Origin: Cornus controversa
Lineage: Eukaryota > Streptophyta > Magnoliopsida > Cornales > Cornaceae
NCBI GenBank assembly: GCA_026545225.1
Contig: CM048849.1
Coordinates: 42,184,336 to 42,248,335, forward strand
Reading direction: 5' to 3'
Length of the DNA: 64,000 nt
Positions 13,801 to 26,814 of this stretch are shown here, one piece after another (the stretch's first letter is position 1; every line of letters begins with the position of its first letter). Both the position numbers and the translations under genes were made by a program. The notes below the pieces were generated by a model that did no database searches, was not told where the DNA came from, and saw nothing but the letters and a program-made list of their open reading frames with translations.

Positions 13801-16800
13801 TTTAAGTGGGTTTCCAAGTTCGTAAATTAATCTGCATATTCACAATTGTGGATTAAATGACAGTTCAGTGAGTTCACTAAGAAATAATATGTTTTCTAAT
13901 TGACCAAAACATAATTGAAGCCCATTAAAGTAACCTATAATGTTGTTATAATAAATTATCCAAGGTTTGTCTTTATTTGAAGCAAGATGCAACTAGAGGA
14001 ATACTAAAATAATAATCAGAATACGAATATTACCAGTAACAGATAAGAAATTAGAAAGACCATGTTTTCTTTAGGGAATGAACGATCCTTGCCCAGACAG
14101 TTTTACAGATTTCTTCTTTAAAAGAAACAAAAGTTTGATTGGAAATAAAGCCTTTACAGCTATCAAAGTTTGTTTTTTGATGCTTCACTTTTAGAAGAAG
14201 TAAACTCAATAACAGGCTTAGCAGCTCTTATCCTAGGACAGAGAATTCTAGTCCTATGGCAGAGTATAGGCCTATTTCTTGAAGCAACACACTGCACAAG
14301 TGCATTATCAAGCTGCTTGCTGCTACATTAAAGGAAGTTATGCAGACATAATTTCCTCCTATCGGTCTGCTTTCACGTCTGGGACAGCAATCTCAATTTT
14401 TTGCCTAAATGTGAAGCAGTGGACATCACTCACCTCTCCTTTATTGATGTTTGTTTCTCCTGAGCTCAGCAGATTTCTATTGGAAACTTAAAGAGATCTC
14501 TCAATGAATTCTCCAAACTGTCAAGTCCGAAACCTAACCTCTCCAAGGATTCTATCTTCATTTCTGGTTCAGATAAGCAATCAGTGAAGAGAATATCAAA
14601 TGAAACAGGAATGAGGCTGTCGAATTATCAGTTAGATACTTCCGATGCCATTGATATATATAAAACTCAAGGCTGAGGATTGTAAAGAAATCGTGCATAA
14701 AAGTACCAAGAAAATCCAAAGTTGGGCAGCCAAGTCTCTACTTATGCTAGCAGGGAGCAGCTTATTAGAGCAGTCATGTTAAAGTAGTATTTTTATTCAA
14801 ATCTGGAAAGTAATTAGTGAGGTTGAACCCTCTTTGGAACCATTTATGGATCGAACAGAAATGCTAAGCACTACAATCAGATATAGCTGCACAACCTTGT
14901 GCACTCCTAAGAAAGAATGTGGCTTGGGATTAGAAGAATAAGGATTGGGAATAGGAATCAATGACTAAGTGATGGAGAACGAAGCACGGCCCAAGAGCTA
15001 CTATTGGAGACCCTCGCCTACTATTGGAGACCCTCGCCTACTATTGGAGACGTGGGAAAGATGGATAAAATTAGGAATTTTTGTCTATTTATTATTATTA
15101 TTTTAGTAATGTTTTAATTTTAGGATATTTTAGTATTTTAGGGTTTTATTTTTGGTAATATATTTACATTATGGTTTTACTTTGATGCTTATATATATAT
15201 GTGGTTTGTGGTAATGAGAAGACACCTTTTGATGATCATTGATAGTTAAATTGAGTGATTACAAATTCCTTCCCCCTCATTCTTCTTCTTCTTCTCCCCT
15301 CTTCTCCCCCCTCATTCTCTCTCATTCTTCTTCAATTTTGATATCAAAGCGCTCCTACCTGTCTTGCATCACTAAGCATATAACGAACTTGACCACACTG
15401 ATGGAATACAATAGGAAGAGGATTGTCTTTAGTGAAGCCAGTCTTAGAAATGCCTAAGTTGCAGATGTCATCAAAAAATGGCCAATGGCATTATCCATTC
15501 AAGGATCCTGCTATAAGAGAATATAAATTATTAGGCTCAATTCTACATCACCATCCCTTGTCAATTGATAGGGAAGACGAGGCTTTACTGACTTCTACAC
15601 CAAATTTCAATTTCCTTCCCTAGACAGCATGGTAAGCAATCAAGGGTCAGATTTGGTAGTAGAATGGTTCTCAGTAGGAACTCATATTCAGTGGTTTACT
15701 CTCTATCTTGCGATAAGGGGCAATTGACAATTCTGGATAAGTTGAGACAGTGGGGGCTGTGAATGATGCTACCTATCTAATGACATAAAGGAGCCTGCCA
15801 ATCACCATCCCCTATGCAGAGATGACTTGTGAACAATGTGTTGGGAAATACTAATGCGGAACCAAAAGCTAGTAATACTTAGCTATTGGACAACAACCAA
15901 AGAGAAAGAAGGGGATGAGAAGACAGAAGATGAGATGAGGCTAGAAGAAGGGGGTGAGAAGACAGACGAAGGGGATGAGAAAATAGACTGAAGGAGAGAG
16001 GCTAGAGAGACTGAGGGATTGAGAAGAGCAAGAACAAGATGGAGAAGAAGAGATACCGAGGAGTTCACAAACTCACGAAATATTATTCAATCATCTAAAA
16101 CTGAATTGTTTAGTTACATAGAAGCCTTTATATAGGCAAAACATAATTAAACCCTAAGAAACCTTAAAATGTTAAAATACCCCTTAAAACTAAAACAATG
16201 ACAATAATAAAATTAACCCTAAATTATATTAAATCCTTAATTGCATTTGTCTCTGCCCCTTCTCCAAAAGTAGAGACGTAACACATTCAGCTCATCCACA
16301 TAAATCATAACTCGTCCTGCATCAAATACAGTACAAGTATATCCCGGAGTGAAGAGGTTGTATGCACTGCCACTCATGCAAGATGTAGGGGTGTCTTAGG
16401 CATCATTAGTAACATTAACATTAGCAGCAATAGTACCCCATTTGCAGAAAGAAAGGAATCAGAGAATTTTAAGAAAATAAGCAAGCCTCTAGCATAAGTG
16501 ATGAAAGGGATATTCTTTGATATCAGAGCAACCCGTCCACCTAAAGGAAGATTCCAGACATAACCTGAATAGGAGTCTATGTAGAAGATGGAGCTTGCAG
16601 TTAAGAGCAGCTCAATTTGCATTGTCCATTCTTCTCTCTTTTATTCTTGTCTTGGCTATGTTAGTCATGTTTGGAGGTGTGTCTCTACAAGGGGCCATGC
16701 CCTTTTATATCTTGTAAATAAATCATATTTTTGGCATATAATACAAGTTTACTTGCCAAAAGATAAAAAGAAGAAAAAGAAAAAAACTACTCACCTTCAT

Positions 16801-19800
16801 CAATTGTTGAAACCGAATGTACTTCACAGCCAGTTCTTATTTGACAACCTCTGCTCTCCAACTCTTGTCTAACCTGTTTGGTAGTTCCACAAAATCAGTT
16901 ACAAGCAACATAAGGCATGAATATATCACTGGGTTCAAAGTAGACAATTTTGATGCATCCAGTGAAGACAAGAATCACCTTATCAACATAATTATGTGAA
17001 CGCCATCTGACAGTAAGCCACTGAGGGCGGCCAAAGAGCTGTGGGATAAATCAAAACAAACTTGAAGGCACAATTCAACATACTAAGACATAAAAAACTC
17101 AAGTAGCATATAAGTTCAACAAGCATGATGACGACACAATGATCAGGATATACAATAACCCAAAAGTTTATACAATGAAATGTACCTGAAGTAAATGATG
17201 ATTGCGGCAAAATGAAAGAATAGAATAAGCAGAAAATCCCATTACTCCTTCTGAAGGGCAGGACCAGATTGAAGCACATATTGGAACCTGTAGAAATTTA
17301 TCATTCACAAGTTTCCAGCAGATAACATTTAATTGAAACACTAGACATTAAAGCATAAGGATGTGATAGAATACAATGCTTCAGTGTTCTCACAAGATAA
17401 GCCTTCTGGAACAACTCAGAGTAACCCCTTGACTTGATGAAGTGCCCCAATGTTTCATTGCGATCAATGTCTGGGTTGCTGTCAAGCACTTCAAGATACC
17501 TGCATTTGCATGAAACAATCAACAACTTGGTCTTGAAGGAAGAAATGAGGGCATGTGGAACATGCACTATCAGTTGGTTCATCCTGAATGCTTATAGATG
17601 TCATTTGGAGTTGAACCTCCACCACAATCTTCAAAATTAATGCAAATTCATATGCACGGGTAAGGTCAAAATAAAATGCAAAGGCCAATCAGATTCAAAT
17701 TAGCTAGTCTTCTTGGAATAATATAAGAAACAGTGAATTAATAGTAATCACCACCAGGTCCACCACCATTATCAATATCGTAGTTTTTAGCATGGCCTTC
17801 ACCACCACAGAAGTTTCACTCCACATTCTGTTTGCACCAAAATCTGGATTTTCCAGATTTGGCCACATGGCAAGTATATCCGCAGTGGCCAAGATAAATT
17901 AAGCATGTGTTAGAGCAAGGGGCTGATTAATGATGTGAGAGGTTGAATCAATTGCTGAATTCAACAGCGGTCGAAAGCAGTTATGGACTTACGAAGCGGT
18001 TTTGACTGAGTCAAGTACGTGATTGAAGACTAGGTCAAAGAGCAAGTTTGCAGGAAAGTAGGGTAGTGACTTCACGCGTGGCTGAATATGAGACTGACCA
18101 AAGAAACCATTATTTGAGTAACTGCCCATGTTCCACCGCAATCTGGGCAACTACCCATAATCAGTAATTGACCATGACTATCAACCGCTATTCTTAACCG
18201 CTCCCACCTCAACCATAAATACAAATGGAAGGGACTTGGCAAGGGGTCCACGACCAAACACCTAAAGCTTTACCTTGTTATCTTTATTTACCTTGCACTT
18301 TACTGTTTTCGTAGCCATAGCCATAGTCTACTTTAGCTTACTTTTAGCCTAGTTTCAACCCAATCTCACTTGCATCTTGAATGCACATCCATCTTTGTAC
18401 GAACCTCTCAGAATTTGTACCAAAGATGTTTATCAATGAAATGAGTGTGAGTTTGTTTCTGTTTTGTCCTATTCTCTCATTCATCTCACTTGGATACTTG
18501 TTGTTTGTGAAAAGTCCTCATTTCAAGAGGCATTGAGAACCTAAAGGGAGGGGTCATCCCTCACTCCCAACATCGCCTGATTCAGAGACCGATCTGTCGA
18601 GCTTTGACCGATCGTGTCACCATTAGGGATAAGTCTGGTTATCCTTGAGTCCATTCAGACTCTGGCATGCCTATACAAAATTTTAAGCCAAACAATTTGG
18701 CATGCCCAGTGGGACTGGTGGAAAGAAAAAAAAAGTTAAGAAGACCAGTTAAGAAGCAAAACATCCTGATAGAAAATTGGTCAAATGGACTTTAAATGCA
18801 CCAATAATCAGGCTAAATATGAGGCTTTAATAAGCGGTCTTGAAATCTTACTTGAAATGGGAGCCTCAATTGTTCAGATCATTGGGGATTCTGAAATTGT
18901 GATTGACCAAATTTCTGATAATTATCAGTGCCTCAAATGGAATCCTCAACCCTTTCACTCAATAGCTATGCAGTTGTTAGGTTGATTTGATGATGTAAGG
19001 GCCCAACATGTCCTAAGTGCATACAATAAGGAGGCAAATGATTTGGCTCAAGCTGTATATAGGATGAGAGTGCCTGAAGGATTGGTGGAGCGATTAACAA
19101 AAATTCAAAGAAGGTCTTTGTCGTCGATCCAAGCCAGAGAGCAATCGCCATTGAATTGTATCTGGCTCAAAATTTTGTGCAGGCGTGCCAGAGTTTGAAT
19201 CGACTCAATGATAACCAAACTTATCCCTAATGGTGACACAATCAATCAAAGCTCGACAGATCGGTCCCTAAATCAGGTGATGTTGGGTGTTAGGGATGAC
19301 CCTTCCCTTCAGGTACTCGATTCCTCTTGAAACGAGGACTTTTCACAAACAAACAAGTATCCAAGTGAAATGAATAAGAGAATAGGATCAAAACAGAGAC
19401 AAGCTTACACTCATTTCAGTAATAAACATCTTTGTTACAAATTCTGAGAGGTTCGTACAAAGATGGATGATGGATGTGCATCCAAGATGCAAGTGTGATT
19501 GGGTTGAAACTATGAGATATATTATTGTATTGTTGGCAAATTTCGATGTCAAAAATGGATTGATCGAGTTGTAATTTTCGGTTTAATTTGTGTATCGATC
19601 ATGAAGTTGATGGAGAAGTGCATGGATACTTTTGATTCGATGAGAACATCATATAAAACAGGTATGTGTTGTGAGGACACTATGCACACTAAGTGAGATT
19701 GGTTGGGAATGCAAATTTATGGTCTTCAAATCAAAATTTCAGATTTTGAAAAGTCCACCGGACACTTTTTACGACCGATCCAACTTATTTCGGTTGGAAA

Positions 19801-22800
19801 AACCTGCAAAGTCCCACTGATTGCACTTTTTGTGACTGGTCAATCGATGTAATATAGCTTTGATTGAGCGGATCATTATGATCTTCATTCAAATCCAAAA
19901 CAAAAGAACTCAAATTTCTAATTCAAGACAACACTAAATTAGGTGAACAAGAACTGATGGCAAACTAATCATGAGTAAAGATGTCCCTTGTACTTACTTG
20001 ATAGCATCGTCCTTGAACTTGATAACTTCTCGAAGCATTTGCCAGAAATATGGATTGAATGCGTTCTTCTTTTGTGCAAACAAACTGTACAACCCATTTC
20101 GGCTTCCCCACTCGCAGCCTTGACCTTTGTCTAAGCTCACTGAGAAGGACATATCAGAAACCTCCATATCAACACCAAGGTTCTCAAAGAACTCCATCAT
20201 GTTTGGATATGTCACCTGTCCAATGACCCACCAATTAACTTGGCCAAGAGCTCAACATCATCACTAATCATAATATAAAAGACATGAGTAAGCGTTATGC
20301 CTATTTATAGAATAAAATTGTCTATCACATTTTTCTGGTATTTGCATCCACTAGAGTCCTTACTGTAAAGCCTGACAAATACTAGGTAGCTCATGGTTCG
20401 GACAATGATTGCAAAATTGAATATGGGAAAGTAGTTCAGGCAATTAAACTGAATGATAAACATAAAACTAATGGAAAACATTACAACAACATATGACAAA
20501 GTAGTACTTATCGAATACATAGAGACTCTCACACACATATTATATGACAGAGCAAGGTGAGCTTTAACAAACTGACAGTGGATTTTTGTTTTGCCAATTC
20601 AAAGTGAGTGCCAATTTAAATCTGAATTCAGCCAATTCAAGCTGGCTTCCATTTTTTGTTTTGCCAATTCAAAGTAAGTAACTAGGGCTTCTTTTTGTTA
20701 TAAACTAACCAAATGTATGTTTACTACCAATAAACATTTTACAAATCATTGATTTTCTCTACTCTGATTTTAATTATAGTGGTGTTTGGATTGAAAGAAT
20801 TAGGAGGAAATGGAAGCTCTGGTTTTAAAATTGAGAAGAAAAAGTGAAGAAAACAAGGAAAAAAATGAATGATAGCTTCATCCATGAATTGTTACGACAA
20901 ACACCAGCAAAGCACAATAAATCATGCAATAACAAAAACGAGAAGTGCAAACCAATTTAATGTGGTTCGGCTTATAGTTTATGTCTACGGTAAAACTTGG
21001 CGAAGAAATTTCACTATGCGAAGAAGACAAGGCCCATGATTCAGGTCAAAACCGGACTGAGAGAGAATTCGGACCACAACTAAACATCAGTTTAATTTTC
21101 TCTATCCTTCCGCTAGTTATCATTGTGGGGAAGGATCAGATGTAACATGCAAGTTGTTGTTACATTATTTCGAACATGTAACATGCAAGAAGTTGTTACT
21201 TTATTTCAAACAAAAATTGGCAGTTCTGAAAATAGAGAACTGTTTGTTAGCAAAACAAGTCTATATGAACCATGAAAGAAAGGAGGATTACACTGTATAA
21301 CTGTAAGATATATCTTCTTTATTCACACCATAGTACTACACCATAGTACTATTTGGAAGTTCAAAATCCAGCAATAATTCATCTCTGTCTTAAACACTCC
21401 TTCCATCTTAGATACTTGCAAACCAACACCTTTCAAATAGTGTTACTCCTTTCCTTCCAAAATTGCAGGAAAAAAGAGAGGTGGAGGAAAGATAAGAAGA
21501 AAGGAATACATTTCCACCGTTTGCTAAAAAGGAGGCAAGGAAGGAAGAGAAAAAAGAAATGTTGAGTCATCTCTCATCTTTTACTATAAATTTTTAGATA
21601 CAGAGGGAAGACAGTAAGGAAGAACAATTAACAAAATTTCAAATTTCAAAACAGTACTTATAATATAATAACTGTTCAAAGGAGTATTATAAATAATGAT
21701 GAATATAATGGTACAAATCAATTAAAACGCTCTCTTTCTTTTTCTTCTTAACAAATAAAGTAAGTTATTATTATCTTATTATCTTCTTTTTCATTCAATC
21801 AAATAAAAAAAAGTAAAGTACACAATCTCTTTTAGAGGATGTCTTATTCATTCCTTCTTCTCTTCTTTTCATCTAATGTTTTTTTTTTTTTTTTATAAAA
21901 CGGAGCAAAAAAGCAGATGATTCAAGTCTCCCAAAAGCATTATATTAGTTCTTTTTATGGGAAAAAAAAATCTTAGAAACTTGTAGTAACTTCCAATAAT
22001 ATCATTTCAGCATAAAAAATAAAATTTCCATTTGGCCATAGATCCTAAATTATGTCCCTGAAAAAGGAAGTATTGTTATGTGAAGTCATTTTCCATGTGA
22101 AATCTTCATACAGATCTGCTGTGCTTTCCTTGGTCAGTTTACAGATTTAGCAACGCTCTGTACTTCATTTATTTGTTCACAGAAAAATTAATGTGCAGTA
22201 GAAAAAATTATGTAGCACATTAAAAGATTTTTGAAATACCATTTGTCTTTGTTCTAAAATGGAGCAAATAACAAGACTTAAGAGAAATTGTAATATAAAT
22301 TTATTTTGGATAACCATCAAAGATAAATTAAAAGTTATATTCCTGTCATGTCGTTTTTGTCTCCCTATTCATGTTTCCTAAATTATCTTATAGTTAACTC
22401 TAGGAAGCACGTATACTTCTACATGAGCAACATCCCTATATCATGCTCATACTCCTCGGATAGTCACGAATACGTGTCTGATACTTCCTAAACGTATTCA
22501 TAATTTTAATTTTAATTTTTAATTTTTAACACATATTCGATACTTCTCGGATACTTCAACCACGATCTGATACTTTTCAAATCATCCAAAACACATTTTT
22601 AACAAGTTTTAAACATGAAAATATAATTTTTCCAACAATAATATCATAGTATAATTGTTAAAAAAGTTTAAAATTTATTTAAAAATGAAATGTTGAAATA
22701 TATCATGATTTAATACAAAATTTAACCATACAAATCATGCAACATAATTCTTAACTCTTATTTTGTCAGTTAATTATAATATTTTATAAAAAAATGCTAA

Positions 22801-24939
22801 TAACTCAATTTTTTGTATATATAAAAATATATTGTATATATTTTTTTTTAGATTAATCGTATCACCGTACTTATATCATATCGTATCCATATTTCATATC
22901 CGTATTCATTCTTCTTAGACTTAACTTTTTTTTATTTTTATTTTAGAATTGATAAAGAAAATGACACTCTATTTCAAAAATATCTATATTTCTTTTTCTT
23001 TTTTATGGTCAATAATATCTTTTTCACATCATTTATCTAGTAGATGCGGTGAGTCCCATTTAATGGTGGCATTGTTTTCTTTTGATGCTAGTGGGTCCCA
23101 TTTAGTTTGACACTAAAGATTACCACCGACATTGACTGACCACAAGACAATATTGTTTGTCTGAGGTCATTGATGGAGTGTCTCTATATATGTACTATAT
23201 TATATGCTTATCTTATTGCTGTGACCCATCATGCGGTTTATGAGATGAAGTCACCAAACCAAGTGGGGCAGTTAGATTATAGTAATTTATATTTAGCAGG
23301 CTAACAATAGTTTAGGCTTTATAAATATAGTAGCAAGTTTTCCAAGGACCACGGATATCCAATCAACATCAATACCGCACGGATACGTCAAAAAAATGTT
23401 ATTATACATATATAAAATAATTTTTATTATTTTATTCATATAATCATGAATAAAAGTACTAATTTAAAGTTTAAGTTTAAATGTTTATTAATTTTATTTT
23501 ATTTAATTTTATATTATTTATCTAATTAACTCATAATATATTTTAAATTATATTAAATCTCATTTTTTCAAAAAATAATTATAAAATCACCCCATCGTAT
23601 TTTAAAAATGTCATTGCCATGTTCGATCAAAAAATAAATTCAGAACACTTCTAGCTCTAGCCGTGCACACGTATCCGACACGACTACGATACCAAGAGGA
23701 GAAGTATTTGTGCTTTCAAGTTGATCATAATTTGAGATTTCAAAAACTACCCATTAATCATGCAACAATGATTTAAGTTGATAAGATTTCTTTGCAAAAG
23801 ACAATCTCACAATTTATTAGTTTATTGTTTATTAATTTTTTTAGGTAAATATCACTGACACTCTCTAAAGTTTGATGTATTGATATATGGTTACAACTCT
23901 GTGAATTTTTGTCACCAACACCTCATGTCAAATTTTTCATTTTTTAAATATGTGAAATGTCTTTATTATCCCTGATTATTTAAATATATTTTAATATAAA
24001 AATATCATAATAGAAAAATGACCACAATACCCTTCTTGATTTTCATTTCAATTAATTTTTTAATATTATTATTTATATATATATAGATAGATAGAGAAAA
24101 AGAAAGAGAAATTTAATTATTTTTTTATTTTATGTTAGCATTATTATTTATGACAATAAATAATTATATATAGATTACATGTATTGTAGTGTGTATATAT
24201 ATAGGTAGTTAGGTATATTCAAATGAGTATTTTGATTTATTAGTTAAAGTTAAATGGGTAAAATTAGTATTCAAATGGTTTAAGTTAGAAATCAAAGGAT
24301 ATCGTGGTCATTTCTTAATAAAAATACATTAATATGATGTACTTTTGATAAGAGAAAGTATATGTAATATATGGCATAAATTATTAAGAATGTTGATGAC
24401 GAAAATTCAGAAAGTTATAACCATGTATTTATATATCAAACTTCAAAAGATGTATGTATTATTCTTTATATATATTTTTCATACCCAAAGTTATTTATGG
24501 CACGTGAAACCACACTCACCATTCAGATCCCACTCGTGTCCTGCACAAGTTGTAGCACACCAATATTCCACCAATTCTAAAATAATTGCTTAATTGGGGT
24601 ATTAGCCCAGAGCTGGTACAGTGTTCTAGTGGAGCAATATATATATATATAGACTTTGCTTATTCGTTTTAATTTTAAATTTAAAAAGGTATTTTTCATC
24701 TTTTCTTAATCAATTTGCAAGTGTTACTGAAAATTTTAAGGGTCGATCGATGGAGAAATACTTACTCGATTGAAGACCATGAAACCGAGGTCCAAATCGA
24801 CGCCGTCGACGGTGACAGTTTTGGCATGGCCGCCCAAGTAATCCTCCTTCTCGTATAGCACCACTTCCACGCCGGCTTTGGCCAGAACGTAGGCTGAAAC
24901 CAGTCCGCTGATGCCGGAGCCGATAACCGCTAACCTCAT
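4821..24939 (-). CDS. CPS: Plant cyclopropane fatty acid synthase (FAD oxidase-SAM methyltransferase fusion), copy 1, 24 exons
   Basis: Probable role: adds a methylene group from S-adenosylmethionine to the cis double bond of phospholipid-bound oleate, giving dihydrosterculic acid; acts on membrane lipid. Exons, by hand with GT-AG sites: 24939-24766, 20215-19998, 17499-17394, 17287-17186, 17038-16979, 16873-16795, 13296-13149, 12540-12417, 12058-11878, 11432-11404, 11134-10986, 9714-9612, 9428-9333, 9259-9204, 9102-8979, 8017-7955, 7852-7793, 7706-7545, 7026-6953, 6876-6783, 6166-6030, 5937-5857, 5265-5160, 4892-4821. They total 2598 nt (865 aa plus TGA), all phases agree, and no internal stop occurs. 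Residues 1-440 are an amine-oxidase-like FAD domain (GSGISG Rossmann motif near residue 8). Residues 455-865 are the cyclopropane synthase domain, with SAM motif EILEIGCGWGS at 632-642 and EMIEAVG at 704-710. I chose the ATG at 24939 because the longer frame upstream opens only with TTG. Length matches plant CPS proteins. Confidence 0.93.
14388..14785 (+). pseudogene. LINE (L1-type) reverse transcriptase fragment in CPS intron 6
   Basis: Translation gives FLPKCEAVDITHLSFIDV, which corresponds to the HL-FADD region of plant L1 reverse transcriptase. After an in-frame TGA come LNEFSKLSSPKPNLSKDSIF and, in another frame, KAEDCKEIVHK and KKIQSWAAKSL. These are standard L1 RT motifs in the right order. 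The catalytic aspartates are lost (FIDV). It is a short dead fragment, antisense to CPS, inside the 3.5-kb intron 6. Confidence 0.8.
14998..16290. mobile_element. Inverted pair of Ty1/copia-like LTR fragments in CPS intron 6
   Basis: The left arm (about 15030-15337, + strand) ends next to TTTTGATATCAAAGCGC, a decayed form of the copia tRNA-Met primer site (TGGTATCAGAGC with G-to-A changes). The right arm (about 15885-16290) is homologous in the opposite orientation: shared blocks are CTAC-TTGGAGA, ATTTTAG-TTTTAGGGTTT and a TATATAAAGG-type LTR promoter (minus strand near 16130). The left arm begins with about 2.5 copies of a 20-bp repeat (CTACTATTGGAGACCCTCGC, 14998-15055). The sequence between the arms (15340-15885) is not recognisable. 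Confidence 0.6.
18350..19512. mobile_element. Inverted Ty3/gypsy LTR arms flanking an RNase H fragment, CPS intron 2
   Basis: 18350-18660 and 19195-19512 are long reverse complements of each other. Shared blocks include TTTGTACGAACCTCTCAGAA, GGATACTTGTT-GTTTGTGAA, AAAGTCCTC-TTTCAAGAGG and CTTATCCCTAATGGTGACAC. At the inner edge of the left arm, CAATTTGGCATGCCCAGTGG resembles the junction after Tat-type gypsy LTRs, with CpG decay. The middle holds a gypsy RNase H piece (next entry). This order, LTR-internal-inverted LTR, is a rearranged element, not an intact one. The arms could form a long hairpin in the CPS pre-mRNA. Confidence 0.8.
18785..19150 (+). pseudogene. Ty3/gypsy RNase H domain fragment
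   Basis: The frame reads MDFKCTNNQAKYEALISGLE, then GASIVQIIGDSEIVIDQISD. After one TGA (QLLG-stop-FDDV) it continues in frame as NKEANDLAQAVYRMRVPEG. The NNQAKYEAL, GDS and KEANDLAQ motifs in this order are characteristic of RNase H in Tat/Ogre-type gypsy polyproteins. No protease, RT or integrase is present nearby. Confidence 0.85.
20885..21260. repeat. Possible LTR fragment in CPS intron 1
   Basis: The stretch AATTTAATGTGGTTCGGC followed by TATGTCTACGG resembles the conserved 'TAACGTGGTTCGGC...CTACGTCCACGG' portion found in many plant copia LTRs. It is followed by a local direct repeat (ATGTAACATGCAAG at about 21140 and 21176). No second LTR or coding domain was seen. Identification is by motif resemblance only. 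Confidence 0.4.
22430..24330. repeat. AT-rich degenerate repeats in CPS intron 1
   Basis: No coding sequence. Blocks with CGTATC/GATACG-type motifs (about 22440-22560, 22855-22915, 23340-23400, 23640-23700) suggest one decayed repeat family with partly inverted copies. From 23845 a segment beginning GGTAAATATCACTGACACTC resembles the ends of the GGGTAAATTACA elements seen at 57385 and elsewhere. I could not define element borders. Confidence 0.35.
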
Positions 24940-25012
24940 ATTCAGCACTGTTGTTCCCAATTCACTTCAACAGCCACACTGCATTGACTTCAATTTCCAA
25001 TTAATTCTATAA

Positions 25013-25057
<45 letters not shown>

Positions 25058-25689
25058 CAAGTAGAACCATGCACAGATAAAATGCATTTGAAGCAGAAAC
25101 AAAGAAAACTAATGAGAGAGAACCATGCACAGCTAAAATACATCAAGAACTGAAAATTGAATGAAAATATATTAAAGATACTCATTTTTTTAGCATTGAC
25201 TCTGTAGATAAAACGGGAAAAAAAAATTGTACAAGTAATTTAATTCAAAATGCATTTAATTCAAAGAAATTATGAAGAGAGAGAGAGAGATTCACTGCAA
25301 GTGGAGTTTGTTCAAGTATTTTTTTTTTTTTTTTTTAAAAAGGTTAAAGGAAAAATGCGAAGTTTAAGGAAATGGTGAAATTAATCATTTTTGGTATTTT
25401 CCATCTAATTTAGAAAAATAAGCTAAAATAGCAAAAAACCCAACTTTTCAGCTAAATTAGCAAAACAAGGCCTCTGTTTTTCAATAGTGCAAATTTAGAA
25501 ATATCCTCTAATGTTATATCATTTATACAATTTTCGTCCACAAAATTCAGATAACATTATATATAACCTAATGTTTTTGTAAACTAATTCGAATTTTAAA
25601 CTAATTTTTTTAATTTTTATTTCAAAGCCTCCATTCAATTCTCTCAAAGCTACATAAAAAAAACTTGACATTTTACTACTAACAACATA

Positions 25690-25720
<31 letters not shown>

Positions 25721-25753
25721 GAGCGAGAGAGAGAGAGAGCTTTTTAAGTTACC
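24940..25753 (-). other. Probable CPS copy 1 5' UTR with an intron
   Basis: Upstream of the ATG (24939) the minus strand has a good acceptor (GTCAATGCAG, exon beginning at 24978) and, further up, a donor (TTTCATAG followed by GTAACT, exon ending at 25753). This predicts a leader intron of about 770 bp at 24979-25752. The intron holds a (TA)n tract near 25017-25056 and another near 25689-25716. The assignment rests on splice consensus and position only. Confidence 0.5.
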
Positions 25754-26130
25754 TATGAAACGCAGCAGCTTTCAAGTTCTTGCAGATGCAAAGTTCAAGC
25801 AAGTAGCATCCCCTGAAAACTTCACTGGTTTCACCAATGAAAACATTAGATTCTCTCTCTACTCTCTCTCTCTAAGTTCTCTCTCTACAGAATGGAGCTA
25901 GGAGCAGATTAATTATGCAGATTTGTCTCACACACACAGACAAAAACTTGAAGACATGTAGGCCATAAATGAAAGGAAGCAGAGAGGCCACGACGACTAT
26001 GCTCTCTCTCTGATTACGAAGCAAATTACATTGAATGAGTGAGTGAATACTGAATACTGAGTGAAGATAAAACCGAAAAGGCTCTCGGTAGGTGTACAAT
26101 GAAACGCAATATCATATCTATCTATATAGG
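25754..26130 (-). promoter_or_regulatory. CPS copy 1 leader with GAGA tracts and candidate TATA box
   Basis: On the minus strand a TATA-like sequence (CCTATATAGATAG) lies at 26117-26129. The sequence downstream of it is rich in (GA)n/(CT)n, notably 25852-25890 and about 26001-26012. GAGA tracts in leaders are typical of plant genes bound by BBR/BPC factors. Transcription probably starts near 26090, about 30 bp below the TATA box; this is inferred and not shown by the sequence. Confidence 0.5.
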
Positions 26131-26542
26131 ATCCGATTGTAAAGTGTACCGCTAAATATATACACGCTAGTGTATGCGTGTCTACGTATCTACGTACACT
26201 CTTTGTTATTAGATAGAATTATTTTAAAATATTTTGAATCGTAAAATTAAATTTTTAATTTTTTTTTCTTATCGTTGGCGTGACTTTTTATCTTATCATT
26301 AATGCTTAAATTTAATATATAGATATATATATATCTTATCTAAGATTTTGGCTTTTAAAAAAAAAATCAAATAGGATAAATCTTATCCACCTCTAACAAC
26401 GTTACTGTTTAAAAAATACCTACTGTAGATGAATGACCAAGTTAGCAATTGAAAATCCTACTTTATTCCAGTTACAATTGTAAATTACAATGATATTATA
26501 TATAATTCTATCATGTATTCATGTGTATATGCAAGTTGATTT

Positions 26543-26573
<31 letters not shown>

Positions 26574-26774
26574 AAAGTGTGATTTACTTATTAGATTTCT
26601 TAATAATTGAATATGGAATCATAGTAAAATGTGATATAGTACATGATTAATATACCATGTTTGCAATGGAATCTTAAATATATCTAAAGTATACATTGAT
26701 ACATGGTGAATTGTTAAATTCAGTTGTTTTTCTTGAAAGAGATTAATTTAACGTTTTGTTCATTCAGTTTCATG

Positions 26775-26814
<40 letters not shown>

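Noticed and set aside
14998-15055. CRISPR-like short repeats
   Set aside because: Three head-to-tail 20-bp copies with no spacers, in a plant intron; an ordinary tandem repeat.
24940-24960. Possible longer CPS N-terminus reading seven residues upstream of ATG 24939
   Set aside because: The upstream frame begins with TTG, not ATG, and known plant CPS proteins begin directly before the VIGSGISG motif. It is probably 5' UTR.
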